Origin: Patescibacteria group bacterium
GTDB lineage: Bacteria; Patescibacteria; Microgenomatia; UBA12405
Reading direction: 5' to 3'
Assembly: GCA_023380755.1 (NCBI GenBank)
Contig: JAMCSD010000003.1
Location: 1-64,000 of the forward strand
Length of the DNA: 64,000 nucleotides
Position 1 is the first letter of the stretch, and each line of letters opens with the position of its first letter. Positions 53,522-60,865 of this stretch are shown in pieces. Below the pieces are notes generated by a model that saw nothing but the letters and a program-made list of their open reading frames with translations, was not told the origin of the DNA and ran no database searches. Both the position numbers and the translations under genes were made by a program.

Positions 53522-54407
53522 TGAATGGCGGAAGTGGCCGATTAAAACAATTAAGAGCGAATCTTCTGACTTTCCAGCGGAACTGCGTCAAATAAAGCAA
53601 GCGCCAAAAAAAATGTTTTATCGGGGAGAGTGGCAGCCAAAATTGTTGGAAAGAACAATCAGTATAGTCGGCAGCCGGCGGATGACTCAATATGGCAAAA
53701 ATGTAGTGGAAATGGTCATGTTACCGTTAGTTCAAAAGTCAACCACCGTTATTTCTGGATTTATGTACGGAGTGGACGCGGAAGCCCACGAGCAAGCATT
53801 AGCGATGGGCGGCCAGACTATAGCAATTTTAGCTTCAGGGCTAGACTATCCGACGCCAGCGGACCACGACCGTTTATATTACAAAATCCTCGAGAGGGGA
53901 GGTTTGGTGATGAGTGAATATGAACCAAATTTTCGGGCCACATTGTGGAGTTTTCCCCAAAGGAATCGGATCGTGAGCGGGCTGGCGACGGAAGGAGTGA
54001 TCGTGGTTGAAGCCGGAATTGATTCGGGTTCTTTGGTAACCGCCAGGTTTGCCCGAGAACAAAGAAAAAAGTTGTGGGCCGTTCCCGGACCGATTACTTC
54101 GGCTGTCTCCCGAGGATGCAATGAATTAATTAAAAACGGCCAGGCAAAGGCGTTGCTATCGGCGGATGACCTGTTGGGCAGCTGTCAGAGGGAAAAACAG
54201 TTAGAGATACCCGGTTGGTCAAAAACAGATATGTATATATTTGAATTATTAGAAGATAGTCCTTTAACGATCGACGTCTTGAGCCTGAAATTACACAAAG
54301 AGGTGGCGGAAGTAAATTATCTGGTCAGTATTTTGGAATTAAACGGTATGATCGAAGAATCTAATGGAGTTCTATACAAAAAAACGATCAGAAGAGAAAC
54401 GGGGTAG
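53514..54407 (+). CDS. dprA: DNA processing protein DprA
   Basis: About 297 residues. A Rossmann-like domain has ISIVGSRRMTQYG, VISGFMYGVDAEAHEQAL, ILASGLDYPTPADH, FPQRNRIVSGLA and AGIDSGSLVTA, and a C-terminal winged helix (about 230-295) follows. DprA protects incoming single-stranded DNA and loads RecA during transformation. The start is uncertain: GTG at 53514 overlaps the yraN stop by 8 bases and is preferred, as no in-frame ATG fits. The gene's last bases are part of the terminator stem of the opposite-strand gene. Confidence 0.9.
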   Translation: MINEWRKWPIKTIKSESSDFPAELRQIKQAPKKMFYRGEWQPKLLERTISIVGSRRMTQYGKNVVEMVMLPLVQKSTTVISGFMYGVDAEAHEQALAMGGQTIAILASGLDYPTPADHDRLYYKILERGGLVMSEYEPNFRATLWSFPQRNRIVSGLATEGVIVVEAGIDSGSLVTARFAREQRKKLWAVPGPITSAVSRGCNELIKNGQAKALLSADDLLGSCQREKQLEIPGWSKTDMYIFELLEDSPLTIDVLSLKLHKEVAEVNYLVSILELNGMIEESNGVLYKKTIRRETG

Positions 54408-54447
54408 GATCGTAGAGGAGCCTACTCCAGATCTCTCTTCTAATCGT
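54378..54447 (-). terminator. Long two-part hairpin with T7 run ending the leftward gene
   Basis: Outer arms ACGAT plus AGAAGAGA (54384-54397) pair with TCTCTTCT plus ATCGT (54434-54447). Inside, GGGGTAGG pairs with CCTACTCC. On the minus strand the stem is followed by seven T residues. It lies inside the 3' end of dprA and beyond. Confidence 0.7.
54409..54422 (+). repeat. 14-base motif after a stop codon (copy 2)
   Basis: ATCGTAGAGGAGCC, one base after the dprA TAG, identical to the minus-strand copy at 34760-34773. Here it forms most of the inner hairpin loop. Confidence 0.5.
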
Positions 54448-54481
54448 TATGAGTATATTGTATCCTATATTATAAGTCTTG

Positions 54482-56131
54482 TCAAGTCTTGGATTCAAGC
54501 TCAATGATGCGTTTAATGACAGCGGAAGTCGCAGCGTAAGTAGGTTCAATTCCCCGGGTAATCAGCGGTGTATCACCGAGAGTTTGGACCAGGGGGTTAT
54601 CAGAAGCATAATTGATGATGCCGATATCGAAGGGGGTGGAACGGATATCAAAATTACCGTTCTCCACAGCAGTTTCGGGATGAAGATAATGATAAATTGA
54701 GGCTAAGTAGGAACCGGACTCCATTTCGATGACATTGTAACCATCGGCTAAATAGCCTTCCATTTGGCGGCGGTTTTCCAGGAAAGTGCCAAAAAGGGAG
54801 AGGGCCTTAAGTGAGTCGTGAGTGTGCACATTGGAGGCTAAGACATTACTTTGATTGAAGCAGTTATCGAAATTAAAAGTGGAGGCAGTTTTTTCATCCA
54901 AAACCGTTTTGGGAATTTGGATATCACCGATATTGCCGTTGAGAATGGCGGCCTTGCCAATAATATAAATACCTTTGACATTTTTAAAGTGCTTTAAGAA
55001 AGTCTCCATCAGATAATAAGCAGCCTGACCGAGAGGGTACTCGATGTTAATGATAATGGCCGAATTATCTTTAATGGAATTAAATGGTAGGCTGGCTAAC
55101 TGAGGATCGGGATACTCGAAATGTTGGAAAGAATTAAGAGGAATAATTTGGGTAACAGATTCAAAAGGCCCGGTGGAAACGATGCGTCGGATCCCCTTAC
55201 TGACTTCGAGACGGTTACGTTCTTGAACTTCTTCGGGATGGTGCTCGAAGTAAATCTTGGAAAGATAGTAAACAAAATCATAAACCCGGGTAGGATCATT
55301 ATTGGTCTTGATTAACTGCCATTGCTCATATATCGAAGGATAGGTCGATTCGATAAAGGTGAACAATTTAGCTTCAATTTGCCAAACATAACCGGTGATT
55401 AAGTTAGTTAAGCTATGGGTATTTGAAGAAACAAAATAGACCGGAGTATCGAACAAATCGATAAACAACGATTCTTTACGCAGCTGGTCAATCCAATCTT
55501 CGAAGGCAGTATCGTAGGAACTGTTACTCTTAAGGAGCTGCAAAGTGGTGCCGCTACGGGCTCCCCAGGTAGCCAGGGCTGATTTCCAGTCGTGGCCGAG
55601 CAGCATTTTTAAAGATTCCAGTTCTACCACCGTAATTCCAAAGAGATTAATTAACTCATGATCATCAAACTGTTTACGTTGATGGCGCAGAGCTTGATGA
55701 ATTTTTTCGGATTCAATCTCGATGGCGACAAGCGCGTTAACAATATCATCAATATCGGAGTCGGAAGTGATAACAAAGACTAAAGTACGACTGAGAGGAT
55801 TGTAAAAACTCAAGCGACGACGGTTAACCGCGGTGACCTTTTTCCAAACGTGAGAAGTGGTAATGACTCCGGGAAGTTGACGGGGGTCCTTGACCATAAT
55901 TACACTTTGTGTCTCGCGGAGCTCAGAGGGAAGCCGAGACAGAGCATAGTTAAGGGTGGAAACATCGATCCAATTGTCACCTAAATGATGATGCATCGAA
56001 GGCTGCATCAGCTTATAAGTCGGGATAAAATCAGCGATATTGACAGGATTTCCAGGAGCCAGTAACTCCGTATAATGTTGAATATGATTACGGATGGTTT
56101 CTTCGAGCGTGGCCAGTTGAACGGGTGACAT
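54482..56131 (-). CDS. Two-domain protein with a nucleoside-phosphorylase-like C-terminal half
   Basis: About 549 residues. The N-terminal 280 residues are not recognised; they are mostly helical and soluble, with SVIMVKDPRQLPGV and a strand LVFVITSDSD. The C-terminal half resembles the PNP/MTA-nucleosidase fold: IYIIGKAAILNGNIGDIQIP matches the usual GSAG..GDIVIP block, YNVIEMESGSYLASIYH matches the VxMExxA substrate-binding helix, and IINYASDNP the late SDN/D block. It might bind or cleave a nucleoside-like ligand. ATG at 56131 (2 bases past the upstream stop) is preferred over TTG at 56152. No signal peptide. Confidence 0.6.
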   Translation of the reverse strand: MSPVQLATLEETIRNHIQHYTELLAPGNPVNIADFIPTYKLMQPSMHHHLGDNWIDVSTLNYALSRLPSELRETQSVIMVKDPRQLPGVITTSHVWKKVTAVNRRRLSFYNPLSRTLVFVITSDSDIDDIVNALVAIEIESEKIHQALRHQRKQFDDHELINLFGITVVELESLKMLLGHDWKSALATWGARSGTTLQLLKSNSSYDTAFEDWIDQLRKESLFIDLFDTPVYFVSSNTHSLTNLITGYVWQIEAKLFTFIESTYPSIYEQWQLIKTNNDPTRVYDFVYYLSKIYFEHHPEEVQERNRLEVSKGIRRIVSTGPFESVTQIIPLNSFQHFEYPDPQLASLPFNSIKDNSAIIINIEYPLGQAAYYLMETFLKHFKNVKGIYIIGKAAILNGNIGDIQIPKTVLDEKTASTFNFDNCFNQSNVLASNVHTHDSLKALSLFGTFLENRRQMEGYLADGYNVIEMESGSYLASIYHYLHPETAVENGNFDIRSTPFDIGIINYASDNPLVQTLGDTPLITRGIEPTYAATSAVIKRIIELESKT

Positions 56132-56133
56132 GG

Positions 56134-57252
56134 TTAGAGATATGGCGTCCAATCAGCAATGGGCGCGGTGTTGCCAATAATAAAATTAATAGCATATAGG
56201 TAAATGGCGGGGATGAGAAGCAGTAAGGCGAATTTAAAAGCCTTAGTTTTTAGATGGGGGGCAAAAGCCAAAAAGAGAAAAGGATAAATGGGTGACGCAT
56301 AACGGCTAATATCGCGGTGGGCTACCAGAAGAGTGGCAATCAAGAATATGGCCGGAAATACGGCTAAGATATCAAATTTATATTTACCAATAAGGCGGCC
56401 AACACCAAAAAGAGCCAAAAGAAAAATGTAAAGGATATCTTCCAGCCAGATGCCATTAACCCAGGATTTAGTGCTGACAAAAGCCAGATAAGGTATGGGG
56501 TTAAGATGAATATTGTCACCGCTATGAAAATAAGCCAAGAAATCCCCTGTTTGGAGGTAGTATAAATAAAAGACTAAGAGAGCCGAGAGCGGAATTAACA
56601 AATAGGTGCCAAATCGCCGGACGACTGAGCCCAAAGAAGATTTATGGGTCCAAAACTCATAGACCGCCAAGAGGAAGTAGGCCACAAAAAGAAGAATGCC
56701 GGGACTTTTGAGAAGTTGGACTAACACCGCACAAAGAGCCGACAGGATATATTTCTTTTGGCGGAAGAAAATAATGGACCAAAGAATAAAGCCGATAAAC
56801 ATGGTTTCGGGGGCGCCAATCGAGCGAAGAATAAACAGCCGTCCGGGAAAAAGAGTGAAGGCAAAAGTGAGCCACAGCGAACCGCTTAAGAGATAAAAGG
56901 CGTAATTGAGAATAACCGAACCCAAAAGAGTTAACAGGATCATGGCGACCGGGGAAGGCAAAACGACATCAAAAAGGCGGATTAATAAGGGAAAACCAGG
57001 TAAATGGGCCGGGTAATATTCCAAGGGGGTGGGCAAGGAGAAGTGGGTCCGGATACAATTTTTATCGTAACCACACTTGGCGATAACCAGGTAGTTAGGA
57101 CCATCGTAGTTGGCAAAAATAGTTTTTAGGTCAACCGAACTAAAACCGATTTGGCGGGGGAGGTTGAAATGAAACATAATCCAGAGAAGCAGGGTGGGGA
57201 TGACAGTGAAGAGCGAAACCACCAAAAAAGGCTTGAATTTGATAAAATTCAT
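56134..57252 (-). CDS. GT-C membrane mannosyltransferase-like protein (PIG-V-like)
   Basis: About 372 residues, nine or so helices. The first outer loop has NYDGPNYLVIAKCGYD, the D-G/W-x-Y-xx-IA pattern of PIG-V-like GPI mannosyltransferases, followed by EYYPAHLPGFPLLIR. A second block GAPETMFIGF is also typical. It probably transfers a mannose-like sugar from a polyprenyl-phosphate donor outside the membrane, linking it to the main glycan cluster although 36 kb away. ATG 57252 is preferred because the upstream open frame runs into tRNA-Glu. TACAAT lies 6 bases before it. Confidence 0.78.
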   Translation of the reverse strand: MNFIKFKPFLVVSLFTVIPTLLLWIMFHFNLPRQIGFSSVDLKTIFANYDGPNYLVIAKCGYDKNCIRTHFSLPTPLEYYPAHLPGFPLLIRLFDVVLPSPVAMILLTLLGSVILNYAFYLLSGSLWLTFAFTLFPGRLFILRSIGAPETMFIGFILWSIIFFRQKKYILSALCAVLVQLLKSPGILLFVAYFLLAVYEFWTHKSSLGSVVRRFGTYLLIPLSALLVFYLYYLQTGDFLAYFHSGDNIHLNPIPYLAFVSTKSWVNGIWLEDILYIFLLALFGVGRLIGKYKFDILAVFPAIFLIATLLVAHRDISRYASPIYPFLFLAFAPHLKTKAFKFALLLLIPAIYLYAINFIIGNTAPIADWTPYL

Positions 57253-57258
57253 TGCCTT

Positions 57259-57264
57259 ATTGTA
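57259..57264 (-). promoter_or_regulatory. -10 box for a leaderless start at 57252
   Basis: TACAAT, spacer AAGGCA (6), ATG, between the gene and the divergent tRNA. Confidence 0.5.
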
Positions 57265-57274
57265 CCCACCAGAA

Positions 57275-57347
57275 GGCTCCATCGTCTAGTGGCCTAGGAC
57301 GGCAGGTTCTCATCCTGTTAACCGGGGTTCAAATCCCCGTGGAGTCA
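57275..57347 (+). tRNA. tRNA-Glu (anticodon CTC)
   Basis: A 73-base cloverleaf. The acceptor GGCTCCA pairs with TGGAGTC (one G-U) and the discriminator is A. The D arm has GTCTAGTGGCCTAGGAC. The anticodon stem GCAGG/CCTGT encloses TTCTCAT with CTC as anticodon, and the T arm is CCGGGGTTCAAATCCCCG. CCA is not encoded. It is the only tRNA gene found in the window. Its 3' half is overlapped antisense by the gene at 57310. Confidence 0.95.
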
Positions 57348-57981
57348 CACTAATGTTTGGCGATGAGGGTGAGCAACGATAACGGTTGACCAAGGTGTGA
57401 ATTTCTTCCCGGGTAATAGGAAGTTTTTCGTAATCAAGAGAGGAAGCACCAGACAAGGTATCGCTAATTCCCTCGACCGAGGTCCCCTGCGGGATAAGGT
57501 AATGGGTGGGAATATGCCGGGGTATTTGTAGGTGGTGGATAGAAGTGCCAAGTGTACTGGAAAACAAGGCAGTAATGTCGTCCCCTTCATTATTGTGCCG
57601 TCGTAGAAAACTGATTAAATTTTGCTGGCCGTCTGATTGGTGATGGTATTTGTCGTAAAGGGAAACCCGGGGAACCTTATATTCGAGAACCTTACGCAGG
57701 ACATAGGATTGCCGGCCTATAGTTTCCAAGATAAAGCCATCCGGATAGGAGAGGTGCCAAACCGCATAGTCACTCTGAGTAATTCGTTTTTGAAGCTCAT
57801 GAACCTGGCTCGGAGTGACGACCAGATAACGCGGAGGCGGAAAATCAGAGACCATCCAATCATAAGCCAGTATTTCAAATACTTCACCGGTAAGTCTTGC
57901 CCTGTCCTGGGTATGATGTTTTTGGATGTAACGGGGTAAACCTAAGCGTTCAATCCGTCGGTATATTTCGGGATCCGCCAT
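57310..57981 (-). CDS. Putative PD-(D/E)XK nuclease-like protein overlapping tRNA-Glu
   Basis: 223 residues, not a named family. TGEVFEILAYDW (E33) on a helix, YPDGFI (P80-D81) and VLEYK (E100, K102) match the spacing of a PD-(D/E)XK nuclease core. The rest is soluble and helical. The last 13 residues (PRGFEPRLTG and neighbours) are simply the antisense of the tRNA T arm, so the natural C-terminus was probably replaced when the tRNA came to lie here, or this overlap is fixed. TATAAT followed by AGGA lies upstream of ATG. Target unknown. Confidence 0.6.
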   Translation of the reverse strand: MADPEIYRRIERLGLPRYIQKHHTQDRARLTGEVFEILAYDWMVSDFPPPRYLVVTPSQVHELQKRITQSDYAVWHLSYPDGFILETIGRQSYVLRKVLEYKVPRVSLYDKYHHQSDGQQNLISFLRRHNNEGDDITALFSSTLGTSIHHLQIPRHIPTHYLIPQGTSVEGISDTLSGASSLDYEKLPITREEIHTLVNRYRCSPSSPNISVTPRGFEPRLTG

Positions 57982-58005
57982 AATATTTCCTATTATATTA
58001 CAGGT

Positions 58006-58467
58006 TTAAAACGGCATTTCATCGGGAATGACAATATCTTCGACCTTTTGGTCGGTACTGGTGGGTGTCTCGACAATTTTCTCGGGTTTAAGATCAGATG
58101 GTGGACTAAAAGAAGTTGCCGAGGACTCAGTCCCTGGCCGGGGGGTAAAGGGCACTACCGTGTCAGCGACAATTTCACTGATATAGCGTTTAGTACCATC
58201 TTTAGCCTCATATTGACGATTATCAATCCGTCCGACAACAGAAACTTTAACGCCTTTATGGACGGAATTGGCAATGAATTCCGCTTGCTTACCCCAGACA
58301 ACAACATTATGGAAGGTGGGGACATCAACCCACTGATCGCCTTTTTTCATGGAGTAATTAGTAGCTACGCCCAAAGAGCAGACAGCAGTACCAGATGGAG
58401 TGTATTTTAATTCCGGATCACGGGTAACATTGCCGGTAATAAAAGCAACATTAATACTGAAAGCCAT
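58006..58467 (-). CDS. ssb: Single-stranded DNA-binding protein
   Basis: 153 residues. The OB fold (about 1-105) has NVAFITGNVTRDPELKYTP, FHNVVVWGKQAEFI and VSVVGRIDNRQYEAKDG. A Pro/Ser/Thr-rich linker follows, and the acidic tip IVIPDEMPF recruits repair proteins. It binds single-stranded DNA in replication and repair. Confidence 0.95.
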   Translation of the reverse strand: MAFSINVAFITGNVTRDPELKYTPSGTAVCSLGVATNYSMKKGDQWVDVPTFHNVVVWGKQAEFIANSVHKGVKVSVVGRIDNRQYEAKDGTKRYISEIVADTVVPFTPRPGTESSATSFSPPSDLKPEKIVETPTSTDQKVEDIVIPDEMPF

Positions 58468-58511
58468 AAATATAGTTAACGGTTAATAGGTAATTATAAC
58501 TTAGACCAAAG

Positions 58512-59030
58512 CTACTTGATGCTGACCAGCTCAACCTCGAAAACCAGAGTGGATTTGGGAGGAATAACATTGCCCGCTCCGCGATCGCCGTAAGCTAATT
58601 CGGGAGGGATAGTGAGTCGGCGTTTACCACCGACCTTCATGCCGACCACTCCTTCATCCCAACCCTTGATAACCTGGCCGACGCCGATTTGAGTTTCGAA
58701 AGGTTGGCCACGGTCATAAGAAGAATCAAACTTCTGGCCGTTTAAGAGCGTGCCGACATAATTAATTAAGATGGTGTCACCGGCTTTAACAGCGGAACCG
58801 GTACCAATTTTGAGGTCTTCGATCTTTAACTGAGACATAGTGGAGGGAGTCGGATTAACGGATAATTGGTTGGGGTTGACGGTAATAGCCGGCGTCGAGC
58901 TAACCGGCTCCAAAGTCGGAACGGCAGAACTACCGGAGGGAAGAGAGGCGGGTTTTTGCGACAAAATAACCACTACACCGACAATAAGCAAGACGACGAC
59001 GACTAGGGTACTGATGGCTTCTTTAGACAT
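58512..59030 (-). CDS. Membrane-anchored FKBP-type peptidyl-prolyl isomerase
   Basis: 172 residues. An N-terminal helix (about 7-25) and a Ser/Pro/Thr linker precede a complete FKBP domain (about 70-172): ILINYVGTLLNGQKFDSSYDRG, GQVIKGWDEGVVGMKVGGKRRLTIP and LAYGDRGAGNVIPP. The active-site aromatic residues and Asp are present. It should assist folding of exported proteins, alongside the cyclophilin at 28036. TATGGT with TGA before it lies 5 bases ahead of ATG. Confidence 0.92.
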   Translation of the reverse strand: MSKEAISTLVVVVLLIVGVVVILSQKPASLPSGSSAVPTLEPVSSTPAITVNPNQLSVNPTPSTMSQLKIEDLKIGTGSAVKAGDTILINYVGTLLNGQKFDSSYDRGQPFETQIGVGQVIKGWDEGVVGMKVGGKRRLTIPPELAYGDRGAGNVIPPKSTLVFEVELVSIK

Positions 59031-59072
59031 GATTTACCATATCACACTTTTTGGGGACCGCCTAGTAAGTGA

Positions 59073-59078
59073 GATAAT
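59073..59078 (+). promoter_or_regulatory. Extended -10 box for a leaderless start at 59085
   Basis: TGA-GATAAT, spacer AATTTC (6), ATG. Confidence 0.5.
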
Positions 59079-59084
59079 AATTTC

Positions 59085-60242
59085 ATGATTAGGTGGAGAC
59101 TGGTTTTGAAAATGATGGTCGCCGGTTTGTTGGGTTATTTTTTAGGCGTGGAGGCGATCACCATCATTCCGACTTGGGATTTGCCACGCAATCACTTTCT
59201 TTATCAAATAACCGGAGTCCATAAACCACTGGTTTTGGGGTATTTGCCGTACTGGTTATTGGACAAGTCTGAGAATGATTACTCGCCATATTTAACTGAT
59301 GTGAGTTATTTTGGATTAATTATCAATCATGACGGTACTATTGTTAAAAAAAACGGAAATAGTAGCGAACCTGGCTGGAATCGTCTAGCCAACGGTGCTC
59401 CCCGGGCAAGTTCGTTACTACTGCAAAGTGGGGTGGAAGATAGCATCCAACAGCTGCTCCAAAACCCAGTCAAGAATGCCAATACTCTGATGAACGAAGT
59501 TTTGCCGATCATCAGCCAATACAGGTTTCGCGATTTGACGGTTGATGTGGAAAGCGTAAAGACAGTGAGCCCTGATGTGAGTAATAATTATACTCAGTTT
59601 TTGAAAACTATTAAGCAGCGGTTGTCGGCCCAAAATCAGGAAATAAGTTTGTCGGTGGATGTGCCGGTGTATGCCTACTCGCGGCCAACAATTTACAATG
59701 TGAATGATCTGCCCTTGGCCGTCGACTATTTAGTGTTGATGACTTATGACTACCATTACCGCGGGTCAGCTACTGCCGGCCCAGTAGCCCCGCTGAGTGG
59801 TGGTGATACTTATTGGGAAAATGATGTCAGCCGGGCAGTTGATTTGGCACTAAAAACCATGCCGGAGGAGAAATTAATACTGGGGGTCCCGCTCTACGGT
59901 TATGAATGGGAAACACAAAGCAATGCTGCCGGGGCGGCCATAATTCCGGGCAGCGGCTTGACAGCGAGTAATAAACGGGTGGCCGAAATACTGGATAATT
60001 GCCCCAATTGCCAGGTGACAACCGATAAAAGCTCGGGGGAGAAATCAATTGTTTATTTGGATACCACGACCAATTCTTACCATCAAATTTTTATCGGTGA
60101 TGAAACGACACTGGCCAAAAAGATTGAACTCGCTAAACAGAAGCACTTAGGCGGAATCGCCTTTTGGGCCCTGGGCTACGAGGACAACCAAATGCTAAAA
60201 AAACTAAAAGATTACCAAAATTTTAAGTGGATCAGCGAATAA
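59085..60242 (+). CDS. Glycoside hydrolase family 18-like protein, membrane-anchored
   Basis: 385 residues. An N-terminal signal or anchor (about 5-25) is followed by a GH18 barrel: LGYLPYWLLDKSE at the start, FRDLTVDVES (the DxxDxDxE-type strand with the catalytic Glu), DYLVLMTYDYHYRG, and KLILGVPLYGYEWE. This is the YaaH/chitinase-like branch that often acts on peptidoglycan or chitin-like polymers. The substrate here could be host-cell or own-wall polysaccharide. It converges with the next gene with an 11-base overlap. Confidence 0.88.
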   Translation: MIRWRLVLKMMVAGLLGYFLGVEAITIIPTWDLPRNHFLYQITGVHKPLVLGYLPYWLLDKSENDYSPYLTDVSYFGLIINHDGTIVKKNGNSSEPGWNRLANGAPRASSLLLQSGVEDSIQQLLQNPVKNANTLMNEVLPIISQYRFRDLTVDVESVKTVSPDVSNNYTQFLKTIKQRLSAQNQEISLSVDVPVYAYSRPTIYNVNDLPLAVDYLVLMTYDYHYRGSATAGPVAPLSGGDTYWENDVSRAVDLALKTMPEEKLILGVPLYGYEWETQSNAAGAAIIPGSGLTASNKRVAEILDNCPNCQVTTDKSSGEKSIVYLDTTTNSYHQIFIGDETTLAKKIELAKQKHLGGIAFWALGYEDNQMLKKLKDYQNFKWISE

Positions 60243-60846
60243 AGCGATAAGTGCGATTGCTATCATTAAAGCGCAGCCGGCGGTTAGACCGTAAGTCGAC
60301 AATATGGGTGACATTCGATAAATCTTCGTAGGCAATTTGTCCCAAGCCCTGGAGGTAGATATATCCGGAGTCAAAAGTGATAGTGAGGCCGGAGGCCGGG
60401 TGAACCAGAAGATGAGCGGCGCGAATGGTGTTGTCGGCAGTTGTTGGTTGATATTCAATTTCCCCGCTGCTTTGGGTTAAAAGCAAATTTGGCAAAACTC
60501 CGTTGGTAAAGTCCAGAACGGTATTGGGCTTGACCTGCAAGCTTAAAACCGGGGAAAACCCGAGAGAAGCCGATGAGGAGGCATCGGTCCTGATCCCCTC
60601 CCCCTGAACCAGCCAATCAGAGGGTGCCATGGGAAGATAAGCAGAAGAATAACGGGGATGTTTGAGCGGCAGACCGGAGCTGGAGCTGACTTGGGCTTTA
60701 ATGGCTGCCGAGGGGGCTGAGGGCGGCGCATAGGCCAAAGGCGGAAAGGTGAGAGGGCGATGAAGACTAAGATAACGGCGGACGAAAGGGACCGAAAAAC
60801 CGATGACAATGGCCACTAAAATTAATAGCAACTTAAGCAGGCGCAT
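60232..60846 (-). CDS. Secreted or membrane-anchored protein of unknown function
   Basis: 204 residues. One N-terminal helix (about 3-21) is followed by a Pro/Ser/Ala-rich linker (about 30-75) and a C-terminal beta-rich domain (about 95-204), with alternating hydrophobic strands (VLSLQVKPNTVLDF, LTITFDSGYIYLQ). The domain is somewhat like FecR, but that is a weak guess. TAAAAT lies 5 bases before ATG. Confidence 0.5.
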   Translation of the reverse strand: MRLLKLLLILVAIVIGFSVPFVRRYLSLHRPLTFPPLAYAPPSAPSAAIKAQVSSSSGLPLKHPRYSSAYLPMAPSDWLVQGEGIRTDASSSASLGFSPVLSLQVKPNTVLDFTNGVLPNLLLTQSSGEIEYQPTTADNTIRAAHLLVHPASGLTITFDSGYIYLQGLGQIAYEDLSNVTHIVDLRSNRRLRFNDSNRTYRFIR

Positions 60847-60851
60847 GGAAT

Positions 60852-60857
60852 ATTTTA
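60852..60857 (-). promoter_or_regulatory. -10 box for a leaderless start at 60846
   Basis: TAAAAT, spacer ATTCC (5), ATG. Confidence 0.45.
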
Positions 60858-60865
60858 CCTTAATT

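Noticed and set aside
57310..57348. Genuine conserved C-terminus ending PRGFEPRLTG
   Set aside because: This peptide is the standard antisense translation of a tRNA T arm, so it carries no functional signal.
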